23,349 bases of DNA, from NCBI GenBank assembly GCA_035705985.1, contig DASSVP010000179.1:1-23349 (forward strand), written 5' to 3'. This document shows positions 1 through 8,531 of this stretch, piece by piece (position 1 is the stretch's first letter; every line of letters begins with the position of its first letter). The position numbers and the translations under genes were made by a program. Origin of the DNA: JACVRW01 sp035705985. Its GTDB lineage: Bacteria; Actinomycetota; Thermoleophilia; Solirubrobacterales; Thermoleophilaceae. The notes beneath the pieces were generated by a model. It did no database searches and was not told the origin of the DNA. It was given only the letters and a program-made list of their open reading frames with translations.

Positions 1-253
1 GAGCCGATAATGCCCGTTGGAGACCTTGAGCGGCCGCTGAGCCCGGGATAGAGCCTCCGGACCGCCTCCTGGCCCGCCGCGCGAGCCGCTCTCACGAAGG
101 GTGCGGCCGCCATGTACCCGCGCAGCATCGTCTCCAGATCCGGGTGCTCCTCCCGAACTTGGACGTAACCGGCCTCGACGGCGGCGAGTCCGGCCTCAGC
201 CGCCACCCCTCCAGAACTCCCTCCTCGTGGAGCGCCGGCTCGTCCTCTTTCTG
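1..253 (-). pseudogene. C-terminal remnant of a probable SAM-dependent methyltransferase, runs off the left edge
   Basis: Read on the minus strand, an open frame begins after a stop near 253 and continues to the window edge. It carries a protein-like stretch (VEAGYVQVREEHPDLETMLR, then GYMAAAPFVRAARAAGQEAV). This resembles the C-terminal helical part of class I (type 11) methyltransferases from actinobacteria. Around positions 45-52 the family-like reading moves to another frame, which gives RPLKVSNGHYRL, similar to the usual end of such proteins (a 'YRLENE'-like segment). There is no SAM-binding motif and no room for the N-terminal domain, so this is debris or a frameshifted tail. The family assignment is from memory and is weak; that it is a broken gene is more secure than what it was. 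The next remnant upstream on the same strand is the tetR C-terminal half. Confidence 0.4.
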
Positions 254-261
254 TTCACTCG

Positions 262-619
262 ACGGTGAGGGCGAGAACTGCGTGAGCGACGCGAAGACGC
301 AAACAGCGATCTTGGCGACCGTCTTCGCAGCTGTCCTCGGGGCAACTCCGCGCGTGCGCAGCGCCTTGAAGGTCGGGAGGTCGGAGAACGCACTGACTGC
401 TCGAACCGTGCGAGCATCCGAGCGCGTCCCGGCGAGCGCCTCTCGAGCCGGCGCGGCGACAGTTCCCCGCTGCTCGGCCTCCCACTCGCGCACGCCGGGG
501 AGCCGACGCTCGGGCACATCGACCTCGATGTGCGGTCCCCTCGCTCATAGAACGCGAAGAGCTCGCGGGCAACGCGTTCGAGCCGCTCTTCGTGCCCCCG
601 CGCATCGCCGATGATCTCG
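262..619 (-). pseudogene. C-terminal (ligand-binding) half of a broken TetR-family regulator
   Basis: From about 619 downward on the minus strand the reading EIIGDARGHEERLERVAREL continues into FAFYERG, a typical start of a TetR C-terminal domain. Near 528-545 the frame must shift to continue as VDVPERRLPGVREWEAEQ and then TVRAVSAFSDLPTFKALR, TRGVAPRTAAKTVAKIAVCV, the usual C-terminal helices of this family. The reading fades near 262. No helix-turn-helix precedes it on this strand: the bases upstream (640-785) encode the HTH on the plus strand instead. The gene is therefore broken twice, by a frameshift and by loss or inversion of its 5' part. Sequencing indels could explain the frameshift but not the strand switch. 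Confidence 0.6.
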
Positions 620-639
620 GTCGCCGAGTCGCGACGGGG

Positions 640-882
640 CGGCCGGACCCGTTCCACGGGGAAAACGGCATCTTCGGCACCTCGTGGCAGGACATCGCGA
701 AGGAAGCCGATGTCTCCGTGGCCACCGTCTATGCCGACTTCCCCTCGCTGGACGAGCTGCTGCCCGCTTGCGGCGCACTGGTAATTCCCGATGTCAAGGC
801 CAGGTGCCGCTTCCTCAGACCGGAGAAGGGGGGCGAAAAAGCACCCGCCGTGACGTTCGAAGCATGGACGAGCAACGGCTGA
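640..882 (+). pseudogene. N-terminal HTH fragment of a TetR-family regulator, opposite in orientation to its other half
   Basis: The plus-strand frame reads FHGENGIFGTSWQDIAKEAD and then VSVATVYADFPSLDELLPAC. This is a textbook TetR N-terminal domain, with the end of helix 1, the helix-turn-helix, and the conserved VSVATVY..F recognition segment followed by the start of helix 4. Nothing resembling the rest of a TetR protein follows; the frame ends at 882 after about 35 unrelated-looking residues and overlaps the start of the response regulator gene by 19 bases. An upstream ATG exists at 592, but residues before about position 16 of that frame do not look like a TetR N-terminus. The missing C-terminal half lies immediately to the left on the minus strand, which suggests an inversion with one breakpoint between about 620 and 657. 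Confidence 0.65.
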
Positions 883-1571
883 TCCTGGTTGTGGAGGACG
901 ACGAGGCCACGCGAGCCTTCCTGCTCGAGAACTTCGCCGCGGACGGGTTTCGCGTGGCGGGTGCGTCGAGCGCCGGCGAGGGGATCCGGGGCATCGAGGT
1001 GCGACGGCCGAGCCTCGTCGTGCTGGACCTCGCGCTCGAGGGAGGCAGCGGTTTGGACCTGCTCGATCGCGTGCGCCACGCCGACGGCCTGGCTTCGCGG
1101 ATCGACCCTGATCTGCCCGTGATCGTCCTGACCGGTCGGGTGGGAGAGGCGGATCGCGTGCGCAGCTTCGCGCGTGGAGCGGATGACTACGTTCCAAAGC
1201 CATTCCTCTATGCCGAGCTTCTCGGCCGGGTGCGGGCCGTGCTGCGAAGGGCGGAGGGGCGCCGGCGGCGCGGGCTGCTTCGGGTGGGCGAACTCACGGT
1301 CGACCCGAGCACCCGCGCCGTGCGCCTCGCGGGCAAGAAGGTCGAGCTGGCGGCGAAGGAGTTCGCGCTGCTGCACGCGCTGGCCGAGGAGCCGACGCGG
1401 GTCTACGGCAAGCAGGAGCTCCTGCGCGACGTGTGGGGCTATCTCTCGATGGGCAACACGCGCACGCTCGACGCCCACGCCTGCCGGCTCCGGAAGAAGC
1501 TCAGGCCGTCGGCCCGGCCCTGGGTGGTGAACGTGCGCGGTGTGGGTTACAAATTGACGGAGGCGCTGTGA
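864..1571 (+). CDS. OmpR/PhoB-family response regulator
   Basis: A 235-residue two-domain DNA-binding response regulator. The receiver domain (about residues 5-120) has the acidic pair E11-D12-D13, the phosphoacceptor D55 in VVLDLAL, the conserved T90 in VLTGR and K112 in VPKPF, so it should be phosphorylatable. The C-terminal winged helix (about 130-233) has the family's AAKEFALLHALAEEP and RTLDAHACRLRKKL segments and ends in VRGVGYKLTEAL. The frame is open further upstream, but ATG 864 gives the normal receiver start. The stop TGA overlaps a GTG (1568-1570), the arrangement normally used to couple a downstream kinase gene; here the kinase lies 530 bases further on. With the kinase at 2100 and the cpaB-like gene at 2633 it probably controls pilus genes, which is inference from position. 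Confidence 0.93.
   Translation: MDEQRLILVVEDDEATRAFLLENFAADGFRVAGASSAGEGIRGIEVRRPSLVVLDLALEGGSGLDLLDRVRHADGLASRIDPDLPVIVLTGRVGEADRVRSFARGADDYVPKPFLYAELLGRVRAVLRRAEGRRRRGLLRVGELTVDPSTRAVRLAGKKVELAAKEFALLHALAEEPTRVYGKQELLRDVWGYLSMGNTRTLDAHACRLRKKLRPSARPWVVNVRGVGYKLTEAL
1549..1571 (+). repeat. Direct repeat copy 1: 3' end of the response regulator gene with coupling signal
   Basis: The last codons of the regulator (YKLTEAL-stop), with GGAGG at 1559-1563 and overlapping GTG/TGA at 1568-1571. The same 23 bases recur at 2081-2103 with three differences (20/23 identical), directly before the kinase. The similarity extends weakly upstream at the protein level (VRGVGYKLTEAL against VSGVSHKLTEAV). Confidence 0.8.
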
Positions 1572-1595
1572 TCGCCGGTCAGGCCGTGCGTTCAG

Positions 1596-2003
1596 CTACT
1601 CCGACAGGCGCAGGGCCGTGAGCGCTTTGTCGGGATCGAGGTACGTCCGCACGCGAACGGCCTTGCCGTCCTTGAAGTCGACGACGAACGCCATTGACGA
1701 GACGATCTCGGTTCCGCTCGCCTTGCCCCGTGCGTGGCTGTGGCCCAGGGCGAGCACGACGTCTCCCAGGTCGCGGATCTCCGAGTACACATTGTCGAAC
1801 GCCGCAAAGTGCTCGTCCAGGTCGCGGACCAGGCCTCGAACGCCCTCATGCCCCCGATACACGGTCGCTTCCCCTGCGAGGAATGCCGCCAGGCCTGGGT
1901 GCCACTCCACGTCCGGATCCAGTTCGGCGAGCATTGCATCCAGGTCTCGGCGCGAGAACGCCTCAGCAGCACGCTTGAAGGAATCGACGTTCTTCCCCGA
2001 CAT
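1596..2003 (-). CDS. NTF2-fold / SnoaL-like protein, possibly an inserted gene
   Basis: A 135-residue small alpha+beta protein beginning MSGKNVDSFKRAAEAFSRRD. The pattern F.RRDLDAMLAELDPDVEWHP, then YRGHEGVRGLVRDL, and a C-terminal EIVSSMAFVVDFKDGKAVRV strand pair followed by TYLDPDKAL is typical of SnoaL/ketosteroid-isomerase-like NTF2-fold domains. Members range from small isomerases or hydrolases to non-catalytic binding proteins, so no substrate is assigned. The frame extends upstream to 2135, but ATG 2003 matches the usual domain start and has a -10-like CATACT at 2014-2019 just upstream. It lies antisense between a response regulator and its kinase and is bounded by direct copies of the regulator tail, so it looks like a later arrival. 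Confidence 0.85.
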   Translation of the reverse strand: MSGKNVDSFKRAAEAFSRRDLDAMLAELDPDVEWHPGLAAFLAGEATVYRGHEGVRGLVRDLDEHFAAFDNVYSEIRDLGDVVLALGHSHARGKASGTEIVSSMAFVVDFKDGKAVRVRTYLDPDKALTALRLSE

Positions 2004-2013
2004 GTCCAGCGCC

Positions 2014-2019
2014 AGTATG
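2014..2019 (-). promoter_or_regulatory. -10-like hexamer for the NTF2-fold gene
   Basis: Minus-strand CATACT ends 10 bases before ATG 2003, which would place a transcript start about 3 bases before the codon (near-leaderless). I see no clear -35. Confidence 0.3.
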
Positions 2020-2080
2020 GTGCAGGAGCCCGTGCGTGCCGCGCGCATGGGTCTGTTTGATCCAGTCTCCGGCGTCAGCC

Positions 2081-2103
2081 ACAAGCTGACGGAGGCGGTG
2101 TGA
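2081..2103 (+). repeat. Direct repeat copy 2: duplicate of the response regulator 3' end before the kinase
   Basis: Matches 1549-1571 at 20 of 23 positions and keeps the GGAGG (2091-2095) and the overlapping GTG/TGA (2100-2103). It is therefore the working ribosome-binding and start region of the kinase. In frame it reads HKLTEAV-stop, echoing the regulator's YKLTEAL-stop. Confidence 0.8.
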
Positions 2104-2636
2104 CGCGGGACGAGCGGATCGCGCGCGCCGACCACGAGCTGCGTGGGGCCACCGCGGCGCTCACGCTTGCGTGCGATGCGATTCGGCGCAATCCGGGGAT
2201 CCCGAATCCGGCGGAGGTCATCGACGTCCAGCTCGATCGCCTCCGGGCCGGGCTTGCCGAGCTCGCTGCCGCGCGGCAGAGCGAGGCGCCGCCATTCTCA
2301 GCCGAGTCGGTCGAGATCTCGTCGCTCGCGCGCGCGGCCTCGGAGCCGTGGCGTGACGCCGCCTTCGAGTGGGAGGGTGGGCCGATCACCGCACGGGTGG
2401 ACCGCTCGCGGTTAGCGCAGGCGCTCGGCAACATCCTCGCCAACGCGGCCGAGCACGGCACGGGGGACATTCGCGTGACAGGGCGGGCGCACAACGGCGG
2501 CGTCCGGCTGCAGGTCCGCAACCGCGGCCGCGGTCTCCGGATCGCCTCGGCCGCCGCCGTGGAGATGGGCGGGAGGCTGAGCTTTGAGGTCGACGGCGAC
2601 ACCGCCGTCGCGACGCTCGACCTGCCCGCCGCGTGA
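2100..2636 (+). CDS. Miniature soluble histidine kinase lacking a sensor domain
   Basis: A 178-residue protein starting at GTG 2100 behind GGAGG. The phosphoacceptor H-box is almost at the N-terminus (ADHELRGATAALTLACDAIR, His12). An N-box follows (RLAQALGNILANAAEHG, N111 and N115), then a merged G-box NRGRGLRIAS (141-150) and the closing strands LSFEVDGDTAVATLDLP. No transmembrane segment, PAS, GAF or HAMP region exists. The usual F-box and ATP lid between the G1 and G2 boxes are missing, so only one glycine box remains. It may be a weak kinase, a phosphatase or a scaffold for the regulator at 864. Its stop overlaps the start of the CpaB-like gene by 4 bases (GTGA), which implies coupled translation. 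Confidence 0.85.
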   Translation: MTRDERIARADHELRGATAALTLACDAIRRNPGIPNPAEVIDVQLDRLRAGLAELAAARQSEAPPFSAESVEISSLARAASEPWRDAAFEWEGGPITARVDRSRLAQALGNILANAAEHGTGDIRVTGRAHNGGVRLQVRNRGRGLRIASAAAVEMGGRLSFEVDGDTAVATLDLPAA

Positions 2637-3313
2637 CGACCCGCCGGCGGCGCGGCCTGCTGCTGCTCTCGGTTGCGCTGGCGAGCGGCGGGCTGGCCGC
2701 CTCGGAGGTCCACGAGCGGGAGCGCGCGGTCGCCGAGCGGGTGGGCGAGCCCGTGAGCGTGCTCGTTGCCGCCCGCGACATCCGGGCGGGCGCGCGGATC
2801 GGACGCGATGCGCTCGCGCTCCGGGAAGTGCCGACGCGGTTCGTGCCTCCGGACGCCCTTGCGTCGGAGGCAGGTGTGGTCGGCGCACGCGCCGGCGCAG
2901 CGATCGTGGCGGGGGCCTACGTCACACCTTCGATGCTCGAGCCCCCGAACGACGGGGAGCGGGGAGGCAGCCGGCTCCGGCGCGGGGAGCGAGCCGTGAC
3001 GGTGGAGGTTGCCGGGCCGGCGGGCGTCGCCGGCGTGGCGCCGGGTGCCCGCGTCGACGTCCTGGTCTCGACCGAGCCGGGCGCGGATGGCGGCCGGACG
3101 ACCGTCGCCCTTTCAGGCGCGGAGTTGCTGGCCATTGCGCCGGGCGGCGCGTACGGCGCGGACTCCGGGAGGGAGGACGCGGTCGCCGGTCCGGTCGGGC
3201 CGACCGCATTGGCCACCCTCCGCGTGACACTCCGCCAGGCGGTGTACCTCACGGAGGCGGACAACTTCGCACGCGAGCTACGGCTGCTGGCGCGACCGGC
3301 GGGAGAGCGGTAG
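2633..3313 (+). CDS. cpaB: CpaB/RcpC-like SAF-domain Flp pilus assembly protein
   Basis: A 226-residue protein starting at GTG 2633 inside the kinase stop. The N-terminus is TTRRRRGLLLLSVALASGG, a positively charged stretch plus one hydrophobic helix (signal anchor). Next comes a SAF domain (about residues 40-105) with the characteristic SVLVAARDIRAGARIGRDAL and GAAIVAGAYVTPSML. A RcpC-like region follows (about 120-225: RAVTVEVAGPAGVAGVAPG, RVDVLVST), where the strand pair and LRVTLRQAVYLTEADNF match the CpaB C-terminal fold. CpaB proteins act in the periplasm or cell wall in Tad pilus biogenesis. Here the gene is the last of the regulator-kinase transcript and is 14.6 kb from tadA-C. It converges on rpiA, with two bases between the stops. 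Confidence 0.85.
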   Translation: MTTRRRRGLLLLSVALASGGLAASEVHERERAVAERVGEPVSVLVAARDIRAGARIGRDALALREVPTRFVPPDALASEAGVVGARAGAAIVAGAYVTPSMLEPPNDGERGGSRLRRGERAVTVEVAGPAGVAGVAPGARVDVLVSTEPGADGGRTTVALSGAELLAIAPGGAYGADSGREDAVAGPVGPTALATLRVTLRQAVYLTEADNFARELRLLARPAGER

Positions 3314-3315
3314 GA

Positions 3316-4017
3316 CTACCGGCCCTCGAGGCGCTCGACGTTGCCGTCCTCCCTGCCCAGCAGGGCGAGGGAGGCCATGTCGAGAAAGAGGCCGTGCTCC
3401 ACCACGCCCGGAGTCGGGGCGAGCTCCGCTGCCAGGGAGCGGGCATCCGTGTCCGCCGGGATGGAGCAGTCAAGGATGTAGTGGCCCTCGTCCGTCACGT
3501 ACGGCGCGGACCCATCGTCTCCGGTTCGCAGCGCGGCGTCCGGCAGCAGGGAGGCAAGCCGGCGGCGGGTGTCCGCCCAGCCGAACCGGACGACCTCCAC
3601 GGGGAGGCGGAAACCCTCTCCCAGGCGGGAGACCTTCTTGGATGCCTCCGCGACGACCACGAAGCGCTGCGCGGCGGAAATCACGATCTTCTCCCGCAGC
3701 AGCGCCCCGCCGCCTCCTTTGATGAGGCCCAGCGAGGGGTCGATCTCGTCGGCGCCGTCGATGGCCAGGTCCAGCTCGAAGGTTCCGTCGAGCTCCCGCA
3801 GCTCGAGGCCGGCCGCCTCTGCGCGCTCGCGCGTCAGCTCGGACGCCACCACAACGGGGGTTCCGGGCTCCAGCCTCTCCGTGACCGCCCATACCGCCCG
3901 GCCTGACCCCAGCCCGATCGTCATTCCGGGCTGAATCAGCTCTACAGCTGCGTTCGCGGCGGCCTCGCGTGGCTCCACGAGCGGCACTTTCGCACGCGCG
4001 CCGGGCGGACTTACCAT
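3316..4017 (-). CDS. rpiA: Ribose-5-phosphate isomerase A
   Basis: Interconverts ribose 5-phosphate and ribulose 5-phosphate in the non-oxidative pentose phosphate pathway. Visible RpiA signatures are GMTIGLGSGRAVW (phosphate loop), LDLAIDGADEIDPSLGLIKG (catalytic Asp pair), KGGGGALLREKIV (Lys/Glu region) and the C-terminal PTPGVVEHGLFLDMA. Length as drawn is 233 residues. The start is uncertain: ATG 4017 begins a short extension before VEPREAAANAAVELIQPGM, and GTG 3987 or 3978 would give a more canonical N-terminus. A minus-strand TATAGA at 4019-4024 would start transcripts downstream of ATG 4017, which favours those GTGs. The gene diverges from lon. Confidence 0.93.
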   Translation of the reverse strand: MVSPPGARAKVPLVEPREAAANAAVELIQPGMTIGLGSGRAVWAVTERLEPGTPVVVASELTRERAEAAGLELRELDGTFELDLAIDGADEIDPSLGLIKGGGGALLREKIVISAAQRFVVVAEASKKVSRLGEGFRLPVEVVRFGWADTRRRLASLLPDAALRTGDDGSAPYVTDEGHYILDCSIPADTDARSLAAELAPTPGVVEHGLFLDMASLALLGREDGNVERLEGR

Positions 4018-4034
4018 CTCTATACTCGCTTACC

Positions 4035-4036
<2 letters not shown>
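4010..4036. repeat. CTTACCAT direct repeat flanking the rpiA/lon -10 region
   Basis: The octamer CTTACCAT occurs at 4010-4017 and 4029-4036, 19 bases apart (about two helical turns). Each copy overlaps a start codon: the rpiA ATG complement and the lon ATG. The -10-like TATACT lies between them. This is a candidate operator; an accident of two start regions cannot be excluded. Confidence 0.4.
4021..4026 (+). promoter_or_regulatory. -10 element of lon, implying a near-leaderless transcript
   Basis: TATACT matches the bacterial -10 consensus at five of six positions and ends 8 bases before the lon ATG (4035). The opposite strand of the same TATA core reads TATAGA (4019-4024) toward rpiA, so both genes may share a symmetric promoter. 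No clear -35 is visible. Confidence 0.5.
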
Positions 4037-6374
<2,338 letters not shown>

Positions 6375-6377
6375 CCG

Positions 6378-7508
6378 TTAGAGCGCGAGGAAGATCAGCG
6401 CCAGCACGACCGCGACGAGCACCAGAAGCGCAACCACCGCAAGCAGGCGCGGGGCCCGGCCGTCGAGGGCTCCGCGCCTGATCGCTGGATGCAGCTCGGT
6501 CGCGGGCTCGGGCCGCACCGGCCTCTGGCGCTCGCCGATCTGAATCGTGCGCCGCTCGACGGCGGGCCTGGCGACCGGCTCTGGCGCCGTGCCGGGATCC
6601 GGTGGAGGCATCGCTGCAGTGGCCTCCTGCGGCTCAGGCTCCGGCTCCGGTTCGGGCGCCGGCGCACGGGCCGCGCTCGGTTTGCCGGCCGCCACCGCGC
6701 GCGCCCGCTGCATCCAGGCGTTCCGCTCGTCGCGGGCCCGGTCGCGGGCCTCGGTCGCGGCCGCGAGCTCGCGCTCGGTCGCGGTGACCCGCGCCAGCGC
6801 CGCCTCCAGGTCGCGCTGGGCGCTCACGAGCTCGGCTCGCAGCCCATCGGCCTCGGGAACCGCCATCCGGGCCTCCTCGCGCGCGCTCTCGGCATCGGCC
6901 CGCGCCCTCTCGGCCTCCGCGCGCGCCAGGGAGGTCTCGTCGCGCGCCTCGGTCTCGGCCGCTTGGGCCGTGTCGGCGTCGGCGCCCGCAGTCTCGGCCT
7001 CCCCCTGCGCAGCCGCCAGCTCGGCGCGCGCCTGCCGCAGCTGCGAGTCGAGGCCGCGCACGTTCGTCTGCTCGGCGCTCAGCTGCTCCCGCAAGCGCTG
7101 CGCCTCGGCCATCGCGCTCGCCAGCTCGCCCTCGAGCACCGAGGTGCGCGACGGTCCCGCGGGGCGCCGCTCCAGCGTGCCGGCCGCCTTCCCGGAATTG
7201 GCCCTCGCCGCTCCGCCCACCGCGGGCAGCTGCACCGCGAGGTCGGGGCTCACGGTGAGCTCCGCGTCGTCGAACGGCGCGGGGTCGCCGCGCCAGGTGA
7301 AGGCCGCCACCCACTCCGCGCCGTCGTCCGCGGCCCAGGGCTTGTGCTCCAGGTCGGCGAGCATCCGGCGGCGCTCGCCGTCCACGTCCACGTCGAGCGT
7401 GGGCCTGAGGAAACGGTGGCCGCGCAGGCCGAACCAGCGGCCGGCCAGCTCGAGCCGACCGTCACCGACCCATTCGAAGCGGTCGATCTCGAACGTGACG
7501 TCTGCCAT
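6378..7508 (-). CDS. Tail-anchored coiled-coil membrane protein of unknown function
   Basis: A 376-residue protein that I do not recognise. Residues 1-95 look like a small beta-rich domain (VTFEIDRFEWVGDGRLELAG, RWFGLRGHRFLRPTLDVDVD). Residues about 120-280 are a long Ala/Glu/Arg heptad-rich coiled coil (AEAERARADAESAREEARMA). Residues about 285-345 are a Pro/Glu-rich linker containing PEPEPEPEPQ. The last 25 residues are one hydrophobic helix (LLAVVALLVLVAVVLALIFL) with no tail, so the protein is probably C-terminally anchored with its bulk in the cytoplasm. It starts 6 bases after the SDR stop (7515) behind a weak AGGGCGG and is probably cotranscribed with that gene. It converges on lon. 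Confidence 0.8.
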   Translation of the reverse strand: MADVTFEIDRFEWVGDGRLELAGRWFGLRGHRFLRPTLDVDVDGERRRMLADLEHKPWAADDGAEWVAAFTWRGDPAPFDDAELTVSPDLAVQLPAVGGAARANSGKAAGTLERRPAGPSRTSVLEGELASAMAEAQRLREQLSAEQTNVRGLDSQLRQARAELAAAQGEAETAGADADTAQAAETEARDETSLARAEAERARADAESAREEARMAVPEADGLRAELVSAQRDLEAALARVTATERELAAATEARDRARDERNAWMQRARAVAAGKPSAARAPAPEPEPEPEPQEATAAMPPPDPGTAPEPVARPAVERRTIQIGERQRPVRPEPATELHPAIRRGALDGRAPRLLAVVALLVLVAVVLALIFLAL

Positions 7509-7514
7509 GCCGCC

Positions 7515-8264
7515 CTAGGCGATGCTCTTGGTCAGGCCGCCGTCCACCAGCAGCGCGACTCCGGTGATGTAGCTCGCCCGCTCGGAGCACAGGAAGGCCG
7601 CGGCGGCGGCGAGCTCCTCCGCGGTCCCGAGCCGGCCCGCGGGGATCGTGTCGCGCGCGACCTTCTCGGCCTCCTCGATCGATCCGTGCAGGTGGGCGAT
7701 GCGGTCAGTGGCGATCCGGCCCGGAAGAATCGTGTTGAGCGTGATGCCGTCGGGCGCGAGCTTCTGAGCGAGCGTCTTGAACGCGGCGAGCAGTCCGGGG
7801 CGGTGCGAGTTCGACAGCATCAGGGTCGGAATCGGCTCACGCGCGGCGGATGAAGACACGCTTACGATCCGGCCGAACCCCCGCTCGCGCATCCCGGGCG
7901 CCACGTGCTCGATCATCTCGATCGGCGCCACCACGAGCTCACGGTGCGCCGCCTCCCACTGCTCGCGCGTGAACTCGAGCGGGTCCCCGCCGGCCGGGCC
8001 GCCGGTGTTTGTCACGAGCACCTCGACCGGCCCGAGGTCGCGCTCGACGCTCTCGAGCAGCTTGGGTGCGGCGTCCAGGTCGAGCGTGTCGTGCACGTAG
8101 GGCCGGGCGCCGATATCGGAGGCCGCCGCCTCGATCTTCTCGCGCGTCCGCGAGCTCACCGCGACGCGGGCGCCCTCGCGCGCGAGCTCGCGCGCGATCG
8201 CGAAGCCGATTCCCTGCGACGCGCCCGTTACGAGCGCGACCTTGCCGTCAAGCCCGAGATCCAC
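7515..8264 (-). CDS. Short-chain dehydrogenase/reductase (FabG-like) with atypical active site
   Basis: A 249-residue Rossmann-fold oxidoreductase. The NAD(P)-binding motif is VTGASQGIG (12-20), followed by an NNAG-type NTGG (86-89), the catalytic-serine region SVSSSAA (135-141), and the C-terminal SYITGVALLVDGGLTKS that is standard for FabG-like proteins. Where the Tyr-x-x-x-Lys pair should be, the sequence is MLSNSHRPGLLAAF, with Ser151 and Arg155 in the Tyr and Lys positions. I recall similar replacements in a subset of SDRs, so this is probably a subfamily trait and not decay. Start GTG 8264 is chosen because it gives VDLGLDGKVALVTG; a TACGCT lies 6 bases upstream, suggesting a leaderless start. 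Substrate unknown. Confidence 0.9.
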   Translation of the reverse strand: MDLGLDGKVALVTGASQGIGFAIARELAREGARVAVSSRTREKIEAAASDIGARPYVHDTLDLDAAPKLLESVERDLGPVEVLVTNTGGPAGGDPLEFTREQWEAAHRELVVAPIEMIEHVAPGMRERGFGRIVSVSSSAAREPIPTLMLSNSHRPGLLAAFKTLAQKLAPDGITLNTILPGRIATDRIAHLHGSIEEAEKVARDTIPAGRLGTAEELAAAAAFLCSERASYITGVALLVDGGLTKSIA

Positions 8265-8270
8265 GCTGGG

Positions 8271-8276
8271 AGCGTA
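8271..8276 (-). promoter_or_regulatory. -10-like hexamer for the SDR gene
   Basis: Minus-strand TACGCT (TANNNT pattern) ends 6 bases before GTG 8264, as in leaderless actinobacterial promoters. There is no clear -35. Confidence 0.35.
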
Positions 8277-8377
8277 TCCGCGCGCGGGCGCCGGGCCGGC
8301 CGCCATAACCCATACGGGTGATATAGCGAAACGCCCGCGGCGCCGATGTGCTTGGATGTACGACTTCTGTTTCGAAC

Positions 8378-8513
8378 TGCCGAGTCCTCGCTGTCCCGAC
8401 GGCGAGGAACGGGGGACCCAATTGCGGCCTTCACGGCCGCTGGGGCGAATCGCGACAGCCGTGTCGCGTAGCGCCACTTTCCGGCGCGAGCCCGTCAGCT
8501 CACCTCGTAGGCA
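8378..8513 (+). ncRNA. Cyclic-di-AMP riboswitch (ydaO/yuaA class)
   Basis: The conserved blocks of the ydaO motif appear in order: GACGGCGAGGAACGGGGGAC with CCAA (8398-8422), GGGGCGAATCG (8442-8452), and the hallmark CCGTCAGCTCACCTCGTAGG (8491-8510). The ends pair as P1: TGCCGAG (8378-8384) with CTCGTAGGCA (8504-8513). An inner hairpin GCGGCCTTCACGGCCGC sits between the first two blocks. In actinobacteria this class often precedes cell-wall hydrolase and Rpf genes and turns expression off when c-di-AMP is high. Here it ends 18 bases before an Rpf-like gene, so control of ribosome access or of a short expression platform is likely. Nothing else is seen in 8277-8377 except AT-richer bases near 8305-8330 that could hold the promoter. 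Confidence 0.93.
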
Positions 8514-8531
8514 ATGGAAAGGGGATTGTTG

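Noticed and set aside
144..614. Plus-strand 156-codon frame through the tetR remnant
   Set aside because: Ser/Arg/Ala-rich with no family resemblance, while the minus strand carries clear TetR pieces.
6489..7853. Long plus-strand frames opposite the coiled-coil gene
   Set aside because: Mirror images of Ala/Arg/Glu-rich codons; they cross the end of the SDR gene and have no motifs.
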